Position numbers and translations under genes: made by a program. Shown piece after piece: positions 1 to 9,029 of a DNA stretch of 64,000 nucleotides. This DNA is from Anodontia alba. Taxonomy: Eukaryota > Mollusca > Bivalvia > Lucinida > Lucinidae. Position 1 is the first letter of the stretch. Each line of letters begins with the position of its first letter. A model generated the notes under the pieces. It ran no database searches. It was not told where the DNA came from and worked only from the letters and a program-made list of their open reading frames with translations. Location of the stretch: contig OZ024831.1 of the NCBI GenBank assembly GCA_964016985.1, forward strand, positions 81,942,263-82,006,262, written 5' to 3'.

Positions 1-540
1 AGGCAGAAAGTTTATTGTGTAATTTTACAAACGTTAATTGTTTCAGCCTTCAGGTAAGATAATGAAAGAGGACAGAGACAGTGGGCAGAAAGTTTGTGGT
101 GTGTAATTTTACAGATGTTAATTGTTTTAGGTTAGATAATGAATGGTGATGGAGACAGTAGGCAGAAAGTTTAGTGTGTAATTTTACGGATGTTAATTGT
201 TTCAGGTAAGATAATGAATAAATGGGGATGGAGACAGTGGACAGAAAGTGTATTGTGTAATTTTACAAATGTTAATTGTTTCAGGTAAGATAATGAATGG
301 TGATGGAGACATTGGGCAGAAAGTTTATTGTGTAATTTTACAGATTTTAATTGTTTCAGGTAAGATAATGAATGGGGATGGAGACAGTGAGCAGAAAGTT
401 TAGTGTGTAATTTTACAGATGTTAATTGTTTCAGGTAACCTGATAATGAAATAGGAGGGAGACAGTGGGCAGAAAGTTTAGTGTGCAATTTTACAGATGT
501 TAATTTTTTCAGGTAAGATAATGAATGGGGATGGAGACAG
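1..540 (+). repeat. 76-bp tandem array containing splice-acceptor/donor motifs
   Basis: About seven units of 75-82 bp, recognised by GCAGAAAG at 3, 85, 162, 240 (variant), 316, 391, 469 and finally 544. Each unit has a TTAAT branchpoint-like motif, a T-rich tract, then CAG directly followed by GTAAGA (CAG at 51, 203, 282, 357, 432 and 510; the unit near 130 has degraded to TTTTAGGTTAG). The same sequence then forms the acceptor and first part of the exon at 513-592. The array therefore looks like tandem duplication of that exon's 3' splice site and 5' half. Downstream of GCAGAAAGTT the units diverge into a TAG stop. Confidence 0.9.
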
Positions 541-592
541 TGGGCAGAAAGTTCAAGATTCTCAAACTGGAGACCAAGCTTCCACTAATCTG
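513..592 (+). CDS. POU2F1: POU2F/Oct-1-like transcription factor, N-terminal exon
   Basis: Internal exon of 80 bp between a T-rich tract plus CAG (ending 512) and the donor GGTAAGCC at 593. It enters in phase 2 (two bases, then AAG ATA ATG) and leaves in phase 0. The 26 codons include NGDGDSGQKVQDSQTGDQAS, which resembles the SGDGNTGTQTNG stretch near the N-terminus of vertebrate Oct-1. That family resemblance and phase 0 continuity with the 3886 exon are why it is assigned to this gene. The ATG at 521 could be an initiator or simply an internal methionine; earlier exons would lie left of the window. The exon starts with GTAAGA, so its first bases also form a donor consensus right after its own acceptor. 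The upstream array is made from this junction. Confidence 0.72.
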
Positions 593-755
593 GTAAGCCA
601 GATCAACCTTACAGCTATGTCTGCTTTCTTGGTTCATCTCTGCATGACTTACTTTGGATTATGAGGTCCAATGTTCAAATCTGTCTAGAGGTGAAAATTA
701 GTTCATGACTACACATGTACAGTACTTTATTGCACACAGCCCTCCACTATCATGT
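593..755. repeat. Degenerate interspersed repeat (target of the SINE at 756)
   Basis: Intron. The text around 640-740 (GATTATGAGGTCCAATGTTC, then TACTTTATTGCACACAGCC) resembles stretches at 1045-1145, 5050-5100 and 18690-18775, so this is probably an old interspersed repeat. The family is not identified. Confidence 0.4.
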
Positions 756-1000
756 CCCGCCGAGGTCGGCAACATTCTTTCGTGGAGATTGATCATGAAA
801 TATTTTCTACGGTCATTCTCTCCCTTCCGCTGATTCAAGAAGGGCAGTTGTCAGTTTCTGGCGAAAGAATGTGCACAATACTGGTTAACTGCTAAGAGGA
901 CTAAGCCTGCCCAGTAAACGTGTGGTTAGGTAAACTGACCGCGCTCGACATGACCCCATTGGGTTCACTGGGCCATAATACCTCAACACAAACAAACAAA
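756..1000 (+). mobile_element. 5'-truncated tRNA-derived SINE (family A)
   Basis: Begins at CCCGCCGAGGTCGGCAAC, just after box B of the tRNA head, and runs to the family's tail CAACACAAACAAACAAA. It is flanked by a perfect 13-bp duplication, TCCACTATCATGT, at 743-755 and 1001-1013. The body matches the other family A copies listed below. Confidence 0.9.
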
Positions 1001-1029
1001 TCCACTATCATGTTTAAGCATCTGTGTGG

Positions 1030-1150
1030 CTGGGTGGGTCCTGACATTTGATCATGAGGTTCTGGATTGGAATTCCTCTAGACTGTATGGTGCTTCATTG
1101 CACAGAGCCTTTCAACATCACCATTTCATTGTGTCAGATAAATGATGTTA
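1030..1150 (+). repeat. Old interspersed repeat with GTGCTTCATTGCACAGAGCC
   Basis: Carries GTGCTTCATTGCACAGAGCC followed by TTTCAACATCACC. Near-copies occur at about 5060-5100 and 18735-18775. Possibly the 3' part of an old SINE; no clear ends are seen. Confidence 0.4.
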
Positions 1151-1445
1151 AAAGAGACGCAAAACACCAAATTGTCATCATCATCCATTATCACCCTACT
1201 CTCATTATCATCCATGTGACATTTGTTTTCCTTAGTTTGCATAGTTTTTCAATATTTTTGAACTTTGCGTACACAAGCCTCTATCATCTGTCATCTCTAT
1301 CTCCTGTACTAGCTATCATGGAAAATGTTCCAAACGCTCAGCTTCATATTGACTTCATACTGTTTAACATCTGGACTTCCTAACTCATGGCCTATCGCAG
1401 GTTTTATCTGCTCTTCATAGCCTGAAGTAAGCCACTTTTTTCATG

Positions 1446-1751
1446 GCCGGCCTCGGTGGCTCACTTGGATGCCCCGTCTGACTGGAGACCAGGAGGTCGC
1501 GGGTTCAACCCCCGCCGAGGTCGGCAACATTCTTTCGTGGAGATTGATCATGAAATATTTTCTACGGTCATTCTCTCCCTTCCGCTGATTCAAGAAGGGC
1601 AGTTGTCAGTTTCTGGCGAAAGAATGTGCACAATACTGGTTAACCGCTTAGAGGACTAAGCCTGCCCAGTAAACGTGTGGTTAGGGAAACTGACCGCGCT
1701 CGACATGACCCCATTGGGTTGACTGGGCCGTAAAACCTCAACACAAACAAA
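1446..1751 (+). mobile_element. Full-length tRNA-derived SINE (family A)
   Basis: Full copy. The tRNA-like head GCCGGCCTCGGTGGCTCACT (box A) and GGGTTCAACCCC (box B) is followed by a body of about 230 bp and the tail CAACACAAACAAA. The ends GCCGGCCT and AGGTCGGC can pair as an acceptor-like stem. Perfect 13-bp target duplication CACTTTTTTCATG lies at 1433-1445 and 1752-1764. It resembles the V-SINE/RUDI class reported in molluscs (by memory of the family, not checked). The 67-codon open frame inside it is incidental. Confidence 0.93.
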
Positions 1752-1774
1752 CACTTTTTTCATGCAAAAAATTT

Positions 1775-1807
1775 TATGTCCCCCACATTGAAGGGGAGGG
1801 GGACATA
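1775..1807. repeat. Facing pair of GGGGGACA termini without an interior
   Basis: TATGTCCCCC and GGGGGACATA face each other with only about 13 bp between them. The same TGTCCCCC/GGGGGACA ends bound the 2-kb composite element at 26264-28286, so this looks like its termini with no interior. Confidence 0.55.
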
Positions 1808-1924
1808 CTGCTTGGTTTGGATCCTATTGGCATTAACATGACACTTTATCTGTGCAATATCTTGGGAGGATATCTAGGAACTGCCACAGTCACAGGACAG
1901 CTTACCAATGTCACCAAGAGAAAG

Positions 1925-2432
1925 TTAACCCTTGTCCTGCTGAATAAATTAAGATGCCATGCCCCCTTCTAATTTTCAGCTAATCAGATTACTTTATCCG
2001 GATTGTTGCTATAAATTCAAATACTTAATGGCAAACAGTGCAGATCCAGATCAGATGGCTTCTTCAGAAGCCAACTGATCTGGATCTACAATTTGCAAAT
2101 TGCGCTGTCCAACTGGAGACCAAGAGGTCGCGGGTTCAACCCCAGCCGAGGTCGGCAACATTCTTTCGTGAAGATTGATCATGAAATATTTTCTACGGTC
2201 AGTCTCTCCCTTCTGCTGATTCAAGAAGGGCAGTTGTCAGTTTCTGGCAAAAGAATGTGCATAATACTGGTTAACCGCTTAGAGGACTAAGCCTGCCCAG
2301 TAAACGTGTGGTTAGGTAAACTGACCGCGCTCAACATGACCCCTTTGGGTTGACTGGGCCGTAAAACCTCAACACAAACAAACAAACACTGTTTGCAAAG
2401 GCAGGGTATGTCCGGGTTCAGCAGGATGAGCA
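1925..2432 (+). mobile_element. Hairpin-core MITE (TTAACCCTTG family) interrupted by a SINE
   Basis: Left end TTAACCCTTGTCCTGCTGA is identical to the terminal repeat of the intact element at 39075-39287. The central hairpin, with arms around CAGATCCAGATCAG and CTGATCTGGATCTA, is at 2036-2090. The right arm is broken by the SINE at 2100-2386 and resumes as CACTGTTTGCAAAGGCAGG. The right terminus near 2430 is degraded. Confidence 0.8.
2100..2386 (+). mobile_element. tRNA-derived SINE (family A), head-truncated
   Basis: Starts inside the tRNA head (GCGCTGTCCAACTGGAGACC), keeps box B GGGTTCAACCCC, and ends in the CAACACAAACAAACAAA tail. It sits in the loop arm of the MITE at 1925-2432, with imperfect flanking duplication around TTTGCAAA. 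Confidence 0.87.
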
Positions 2433-3035
2433 GCACAGACATTAATGATTTTAACAATATAATAGGGTTAAAATAACATTATATGGCATCACCTTTCTGT
2501 GCACGCCCACTCAAGTTAAATGAACTGCTCTTAATAGTCTATACATGCTACTAGAGTTTGGCAGCAGTCAGCATTTCCTGTTGACCTATAAAAATCATTC
2601 ATGGACTCAAACATTCTTTGCTTATGTATTGGACTTGAACATTACCATGTAGACCAGGCCCTGTATCAGTGAAAATGATAAAAATGAAAATATTTTGCGC
2701 ATTTTGTATTTAGGCAGAGCAGAAGTGGTCCCTTTAATTATTGCTTTGATAAGTGTGTGTTGAGATGAATAATTATGACCTACATGACTGTTTTATATTC
2801 ACCAAGATCAGATAAAAAGATTACATTTTTGACTTTAATGAATAATTCATGACAGATTTGCATATTATGGAAATATTATGAAGATTAGTTTACACTTTAG
2901 CATATCATTGTTATCCAAAGAAATGTTGTAAATGTAATTGTCAAATTTATACTATGTTAAAAGAAAGGTAAAATTTCATTTAGCTGTTAAGTTTTTGTGA
3001 AGGTCTGTAGTTTTCAGTAATACTTACATGCTGGT
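2433..3035. other. Intronic sequence without recognisable features
   Basis: AT-rich intron with no convincing exon or repeat seen. One octamer in reverse orientation (ATTTGCAT) is at 2856-2863. Confidence 0.5.
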
Positions 3036-3168
3036 TAAAAATTTCAGCAGATGGCATTTTAAAATATTTTTTTGTTATTTTTCCCAGAAAATAGGCTTTG
3101 ACATTTTATGCAAATTGTCTAGGAGACAATTTGCATGAAATGTCAAAGCCTGTTTTGTGGGAAAAATA
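3036..3168. mobile_element. Hairpin MITE carrying an inverted pair of octamer motifs
   Basis: Inverted arms built on AGGCTTTGACATTT and AAATGTCAAAGCC, with outer TTTTTCCCAGAAAA and GGGAAAAATA, fold around AGGAGACAATT. The perfect octamer ATGCAAAT is at 3108-3115 and its mirror ATTTGCAT at 3129-3136. Related hairpins are at 10928-11110, 40467-40617 and 46003-46283. Confidence 0.75.
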
Positions 3169-3173
3169 AGTAT

Positions 3174-3452
3174 CGCCAGCCTTGATGGCTCGGTCTGATG
3201 AACATCCAACTAATGATCAGGATGTCGGGGTTCAGTTCCCGCCAGGTCCGGCAACATTCTTGCATGGTCTTTCTGTGGTCATTCTCTCCCTTCTGCTGAT
3301 TCAAGACAGGCAGTTGTCAGTTTCTGGTAAAATAATGTATACAAGTACAGGTTAACCACTTAGAGGACTAAGCCTGCCCAGGAAAAGTGTGATTAGGTAA
3401 ACTTACCAGCTCTACACGACCTCGGTGGGTTGACTGGGGCTTAAAAACTCAG
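3174..3452 (+). mobile_element. Diverged tRNA-derived SINE (family A)
   Basis: Older copy. It reads GCCAGCCTTGATGGCTCGG, box B GGGTTCAGTTCCC, CCGGCAACATTCTT, CAGTTGTCAGTTTCTGG and GACTAAGCCTGCCCAG. Many substitutions and a shortened middle are seen. It sits directly beside the octamer hairpin. Confidence 0.8.
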
Positions 3453-3885
3453 CTCAGTTTGTTGCCTGCTGAATTTGCTCAAAGAGTTGTGAGGGTTAAA
3501 TTTACAGAGCTCCATGTATCTAGGATGCCTGTACATTAAGAGCAACCATCAGTATAACTGAAAATATAATTGAGCTCAGTTTTGACAGATTAAAGCTGTA
3601 ATGGTTACCCTTGTCCTCCTCAACTAAAACTAAGTATTAGCTTTCACAAAAACATGGTCTATGTTTAGCATCCATTCTATGTGACTATAATTACATTTAG
3701 CAATTCATAGAAAATAACATTGAACCAGTCCATTGCTTTTCATAAAGTGCTTCCAGGGCATTGGCAAATATTATGATTGTCTATTCCCTTGGTGTAGACA
3801 ACAATTTGTGTTAGAGGGTATCCATACTATTTTAATGGTTTAATGTTTTCTTGCTTTTATACATTGAAAATCTTGTAAATTTTAG

Positions 3886-4023
3886 ATTTCAGGGAACCAG
3901 TCAGTTTCATCAGCTGTGAACACCCAGACTGTCCAGCCAGCAATTATCCAACAACTACCAGCCTTTGGTAACATGTCTCAGGCTGGATTTATTCTCCAGA
4001 GTCCATTTCCTCAAGCAGCAGTG
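3886..4023 (+). CDS. POU2F1: POU2F/Oct-1-like transcription factor, exon
   Basis: 138 bp, phase 0 to phase 0, 46 codons, between TTTTAG (3881-3885) and the donor GGTAAGC (4024). A second AG (ATTTCAG, ending at 3892) would shift phase by one base, so the upstream acceptor was chosen. The peptide begins ISGNQSVSSAVNTQTVQ and ends SPFPQAAV. It is rich in Q, S, A and V with no charged clusters, typical of the Oct-1 N-terminal transactivation region. It has no catalytic or DNA-binding motif itself. It is assigned by frame and phase continuity with flanking exons and by composition. Confidence 0.82.
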
Positions 4024-4126
4024 GTAAGCTACATCTAGTTTAATAACAATGCTAAATCTAAAAAGTTGCCTTTGGAAACAAAAACCACTCAAAAGAATGA
4101 AAACCGGAGACTTGGTTTTATAAAAT

Positions 4127-4223
4127 TTCTTCATATGCAGCAATGTAGTGTGTGAGTCTGCATACACCTCTTTTTTTAAATCTCTTCATTTGCAGCAATG
4201 TAGTGTGTGAGTCTGCATACATC
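4127..4223 (+). repeat. Direct duplication of about 42 bp
   Basis: Two near-identical stretches starting TCTTCAT(A/T)TGCAGCAATG, at 4127 and 4182 (offset 55 bp), each containing an acceptor-like TTTGCAG or ATGCAG. No open exon follows. Confidence 0.75.
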
Positions 4224-4229
4224 CCTAGC

Positions 4230-5235
4230 ACCAGCTTAAGTGGTATTCAATTTTCAAAGTAACTGGTAACCCTTAAAGGTCTAGCAAAATTGTAGCAGAT
4301 GACATTCAGTGATTCAGCTAGACCAAAATCAGTTCCAGACATTTTGTCCAAATAGCAGATGGTTCTTCCAGACATTCTAAAGTTTTCTTGGACAAATTAT
4401 AAAAGCTAGGAAATCTCTGTTCACACCACTGACAGGTGCGTTTACTGTGGATTCAGCAGTGGGTGAGGGGGGCTGGTGTCGTTATCACCATTTCCATGCA
4501 GGGATTCCATTTGGTCACTGCTGGATTTTGGCATGAAAAGGTCAATTTCTGTTGCTTTTTAGGGGACATTTTTTGTGCGATGTTATGTCCATCCATTTAC
4601 AAAATCACGAGTGTAGTATTTCACCTCACACAGTGTCACATGCAGAAAAATGCGATGAAATCAACAGAAGTTACTTAAACAGGATTTCACCTTATCTATG
4701 TTTTGGCCAAACAAATTAGACTGGTTCACTCGGTTTATGGACGGGCATTACTAACGGGCATTACCAAACATCACAAAACATCAATAATGTTTGATAAGCA
4801 GTCCAGTACATCTTAGATTGACCAATCATCGGTCGTTTTACAAGATAAAGATCGGCATCGAAAATAAACTGTAAACAACAGTAGAAAGCTAAAACTGGCA
4901 ACCGGACAATGTGTCCAACCAGGTCAGAAAAGTTTCGGACATCTAGAAATTTTGGCGGACTTTGGCCGATGTCCAACGTCAAACAATCCCTGACATTCTA
5001 AAATTTTATTACTAGTTTTTCAGAGAAAATAAACAAAATTCAGCTTATGACTGTATGCTCTTCATTGCATAGAGCCTTTCATTATCATCTTTCCATCGTC
5101 TTGATATGACTTAAATAATATTGAAAAGGATGTAAACACCAAACCATCGTCATCATACATAGTGCAGTCACTGTCCTTTGAATCAGTGGATATCTATCTC
5201 TACAGATGGACAAGTGAGCTAGGACTTCACTGTTC
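4230..5235. other. Intronic sequence, old interspersed repeat at its right part
   Basis: No exon recognised. A degenerate GCTCTTCATTGCATAGAGCC stretch near 5065 belongs to the same old repeat as at 1030-1150. Confidence 0.45.
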
Positions 5236-5243
5236 ACATAGGC

Positions 5244-5372
5244 GCTTTGTATCCGTTTATAAAATGCACTATATTTATTGATCTATTGTCCCGAGCTTAT
5301 AGGCAAACATGTTTCTTGCTTTGTATCCGTTTATAAAATGCACTATATTTATTGATCTATTGTCCCGAGCTC
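5244..5372 (+). repeat. Direct duplication of 55 bp
   Basis: GCTTTGTATCCGTTTATAAA to GTCCCGAGCT occurs at 5244-5298 and again at 5318-5372, essentially identical. This indicates a recent local duplication. Confidence 0.88.
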
Positions 5373-5379
5373 AAATAGT

Positions 5380-5655
5380 TAGATAGTGGGTACCTTGTGG
5401 ATGTAACTCCTATAGATGTAAAGGGTACTTTTTGAAACTGTGCAGATGTTTTTGTCATGGTCTGAAGATATGCATGTGTATTTGCTATATTCCTGAAATT
5501 ATTTCTTGTCACTTTTTTGTCACTTTTTCTGCATTTTGAACTTAATCATTTTTTTATCTGAAATATTATTAGTATGCCTAGATAGTCGGTACCTTGTGTG
5601 TCATGTATGCAGATGTAGATGTGGATTTGGTATCTTTCTGAAAATATGTTTTGTC
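5380..5655 (+). repeat. Relic of the 190-bp tandem repeat family
   Basis: GGTACCTTGTGGATGTAACT, then TTTTGAAAC, GGTCTGAAGATATGCATGTG and CCTGAAATTATTTCTTGTCA follow the order of the unit tandemly repeated at 26.3-28.3 kb, at lower similarity. Confidence 0.65.
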
Positions 5656-5685
5656 GATACAACATTTATGAAACTGAAAACTGTT

Positions 5686-5873
5686 CATAGCAACAGATAA
5701 GGCGCTTTTTTCATCCAAAAAATGCTGATATCATTTATTCCTTGATGAAAACATATGTTGTGGGTACTCATTAGAAGCACCTCAGCATATGTTTTAGTGG
5801 AGAAATAAGGAAAATATTGGCATCATTTGGATGAGAGAAAAAAACAAACAAACATTATTTGGAGCTATGATAA
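5686..5873. mobile_element. Hairpin MITE, CTCATTAGAAG family
   Basis: Ends near ATAGCAACAGATAAGGCGCT and TTATTTGGAGCTATGA (compare AGCTCCAGATAAGG in other copies). The core has GGGTACTCATTAGAAGCACC with inverted flanks TTTCCTTATTTCTCC-like and GGAGAAATAAGGAAAATA. Confidence 0.72.
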
Positions 5874-5960
5874 GGAAGACAGAAGACAGTCTGCACTGTA
5901 TAGATCCACATGCTTCTCTTTATGTTTGCTTTGTAGATATCTGTTTTCATTCAGCAGGCT

Positions 5961-6194
5961 GAGGCCGGCAGCATTCTTTCGTGGAGATTGATCATGAAAT
6001 ATTTTCTATGGTCATTCTCTCCCTTCGCTGATTCAAGAAGGGCAGTTGTCAGTTTCTGGCGAAAGAATGTGCACAATACTGGTTAACTGCTTAGAGGACT
6101 AAGCCTGCCCAGTAAATGTGTGGTTAGGTAAACTGACCGCGCTCGACTTGACCCCATTGGGTTGACTGGGCCATAAAACCTCAACACAAACAAA
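5961..6194 (+). mobile_element. 5'-truncated SINE (family A) 31 bp upstream of an exon
   Basis: Begins GAGGCCGGCAGCATTC, lacking the tRNA head, and ends in CAACACAAACAAA. Flanked by the 13-bp duplication TCATTCAGCAGGC at 5947-5959 and 6195-6207. The acceptor of the next exon is at 6224-6225. Confidence 0.9.
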
Positions 6195-6225
6195 TCATTC
6201 AGCAGGCCTATTCATTTTATTTTAG

Positions 6226-6432
6226 ATCCCTTCAGCAGGAAGTCCTCTATCGGGTCTCCAGCTGTCCACAGCCGATCTACAACAACTACAGCAGCAGATT
6301 CAACTACAGATACAACAACAGCAGCTCCAGCAGCAGCTACAACAACAACAACAACAGCAGCAGCAACAACAACAACAGACTGTAGCTGCACCAAACACAT
6401 CCGTGTCTACCTCACTGCCAGTGCTGCAAGCT
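6226..6432 (+). CDS. POU2F1: POU2F/Oct-1-like transcription factor, polyglutamine exon
   Basis: 207 bp, 69 codons, phase 0 to 0, between TTTTAG (6220-6225) and the donor TGTAAGT (6433). It encodes a leucine/glutamine-rich segment starting IPSAGSPLSGLQLSTADLQQ. A glutamine-dominated stretch follows (runs of CAG and CAA, longest uninterrupted run 13 Q), then TVAAPNTSVSTSLPVLQA. Q-rich activation regions of this kind are characteristic of Oct-1/Oct-2. The mixed CAG/CAA tract is likely to vary in length. The acceptor region lies right after a SINE insertion, so its branchpoint must fall in the 13-bp target duplication or the SINE tail. Confidence 0.88.
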
Positions 6433-7967
6433 GTAAGTTGTCTTTGTATCAAAACATATGTACCAGTGCTACAGTTTATAAGTTAACTGCACCAGTCTCT
6501 GTACCAAATATAGCGTTCCTTTTCCAGTGCTGCAAGGAATAAACAGATTCTATACAAAATGCATCATTCTCTCACTAATACTTGTAGCATGAATGATTAA
6601 AAGTTTGTAATTTAACCTTACTACCAGTTCAACAAGTCAGGCCTGTATCATAAAAATTATTCATACTTACCTTACTGTACTAATTCATTATAAGACAGAG
6701 ATATATTACGCAAAAATGACATAGATAATTCAGACCCGTTTAATAAACAAGGTCTTCAGCCATATCAGTATTTTCGGCAGAGTCCGGTTGCATCACGTTG
6801 TCACAGAAAATGCCGATCATCGATGCTGATAAAAAGCTTTAATGGTAGTTTATCTTCAAAATTTTCTCATTAAAATCACAAAAGGAAGTTAAAAAGTAGT
6901 TCCAAAATGTTTTAACTATTCCCGAAAATTCAACACTAAAGCATAAATTTGTTTATTCTTAGAATAGACAAATGTTTTCCTAACAATGGGCAACAGATAT
7001 AATTACACAGACTTTTAGGATCGGTCCGTTAGGTAAAACTGGTAAGAAAATTAGATGAAAAATGAATTTATATCAATATCGATGATACTCGTTTGAGGCA
7101 AATACACCAAGTGGCCACATGATTGAATTGTGAAAAAATGTTTTGGCAATTAACAAAAGCCGCTTTATAATCCTTTTCGGAATTAACTGGTGTTAATAGA
7201 AATTTGAACTATGAAAAAAAAAAACCAAAAAATGGATCTTATTTGTTTATAGCTGCACAGGCTATTCAGAAAAAAACTGCTACTATTGTACATAAAGAAT
7301 GTCAGGCCTTGTAATGTCTGTACAATAAGATAAACCCTTATCAGACTGCACAGATGGGCAGACTAATCTGGAACTGCAGTTTTCACATTTATGGTAAGGT
7401 ACTTTTTTTACTTGTCGGAACAGTTATTGTAAACGTGTAACAGGTAGACTTGTGACCCGCAAAATAGTAACTTACTATTTGGGCAAGATAGAATGACTTA
7501 GACCACCAGTCTACACATAAAAATGTTTGAAAGAGCATGCTGTTTCCTAGCCCTGCAAATTTCAAGAAACTACTCGGAATAAGTGGATACGACACTCTTT
7601 CCTATTTTTATAATCGGTAAGGTATTTTTTTTTGGTTTAAGTAAACAATGACCACCTGCACAAACAATTTTACGGGATGCTCCATCTTTATAGATATTTA
7701 ATCAGATGAACCAGTCTATGTCGGTTCTTCGAAGTAAGTAGACTCAATTCATCAATGAAAGTAGATTAATCCAAGGTTTTGACACCTACTTACCCTTCAA
7801 TGATCAATAATAAAGATATGGATGGCATAGCGACAAGGAAAATTGTACCTTTGTGGCCTATGCGAAATACAGAAGCCCAGATGGGTCCCAGATCAGCCTG
7901 CGCTTAAAAATATTGAAGTTCCAATTAGTTTTTGGGCTCTGCAGAACCAGTTTTACAAATTACATAG
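6433..7967. other. Intron, no recognised features
   Basis: AT-rich intron; no conserved exon, RNA gene or clear repeat was recognised. Confidence 0.5.
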
Positions 7968-8198
7968 GCGGGTCCCTGTAGCCTAGTGGATAGGAGAATT
8001 GACTGTTAATCCATTAGGTTTCTCACCATTGTGGTTCGAGCTTCGCTTGGGTCACATGTGAGAAAGCCTAGTTCTGCTTACAGATGTCAGGTGGATTTTC
8101 CCCGGGTTCTCCGGTTTTCGCCCACCTTTCATGAACGATCAGCTAGATATAAGTGAAATATTCTTGAAAGGGCCGTAAAACCCAAATAAAAAAAAAAA
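7968..8198 (+). mobile_element. tRNA-derived SINE (family B)
   Basis: tRNA-like head with box A TAGCCTAGTGGA and box B GGTTCGAGCTT, then a body with TTTTCCCCGGGTTCTCCGG, and the tail GGGCCGTAAAACCC followed by AAAT and poly(A). About 10-11 bp target duplication (AATTACATAG) flanks it at 7958-7967 and 8199-8208. Its last unique block, GGGCCGTAAAACC, is the same as the family A tail block. Confidence 0.8.
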
Positions 8199-8850
8199 AA
8201 TTACATAGATTGTCACTTGACTGCTGTTTTGATCAGTCGCATAAGTGGCAAGATACTTTTGTTGGTGAAGTAAATGTCCTCTCAGGAAGTTAGAGTTGTC
8301 TCCCATATAAGAAAAATGACAACCTCGCAGCAAAGACAGGTAAACAATAGCCATGAGATGAAAAAAAAAAAAAGTATCAATACCTGTAGGTAGGAAGGTA
8401 TTTTGCAGGGTTTGTAAACAGGAGAAAAGGATGACCTTTATGCATGCATGCAAGTGGTGTTCAACATTTTCAATTGCAGATCTGTGAAAAATTCACTTGC
8501 AGAACTGATTAATCATTGCTGATGTCTTGATATACTTTAAGAATTTCTGAGCGGTAGGGAATGTCTCTGAGAGCTTGGCGTTTTTTTTTTAGCCCATTTA
8601 TATTTGAATAAAAGCAAAATCCTGCCTGGGAAGAGTCCGTAAACAGCTCCGTCTTACAAACAAATTGCCTTACAAGTGGATTTTTACAGTACCACAAGTT
8701 TAAGTTATGTGAAACATGTCATTGCTACTACAAGTGCTACAAGTTTGTTAATGTATGTACTGAAAACCAACAATGATTGAAAATTATGTCCTGAAAAGTA
8801 AGTTCTGGTATATAAGTTATAGATACACCTTGATTACTGTTGAGGTTTTC

Positions 8851-8974
8851 GGCATACTTTAAATTATACCATAGTTTGGTGACTTTTCACTGTCTGACCC
8901 CAAACGAGGTGGAGCCGAGTTTGGGTCAGACAGTGAAAGGTCACCAAATTATGATATAATTTACAGTATTCCCA
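8851..8974. repeat. Long imperfect palindrome
   Basis: Arms TTTCACTGTCTGACCC(CAAAC) and (GTTTG)GGTCAGACAGTGAAA, extended outward by GGTGACTTTT/AAAGGTCACC and TATACCATAGTTTG/AAATTATGATATA, separated by about 14 bp. Probably a foldback transposable element. Confidence 0.8.
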
Positions 8975-9029
8975 AACCGAGACAATAACGTGGTTTATCT
9001 GTTTTAACCAATGTATGGGACTGTTTTTA

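Noticed and set aside
171..488. Minus-strand open frame of 105 codons with repeated KLSAHCLHPHSLSYLKQL
   Set aside because: It is the reverse-strand reading of the 76-bp array; no start context, no homology, and it mirrors the repeat period.
1446..1530. Functional tRNA gene
   Set aside because: The head has box A and box B, but the anticodon arm does not pair cleanly and it is repeated as part of the SINE with target duplications.
1456..1659. 67-codon frame MAHLDAPSDWRPGGRGFNPR, also at 15166 and 36675
   Set aside because: It lies within family A SINE copies; identity between copies reflects recent transposition, not coding constraint.
6212..6400. Minus-strand Val/Ala-rich frame
   Set aside because: Shadow of the CAG/CAA glutamine tract of the POU2F exon.
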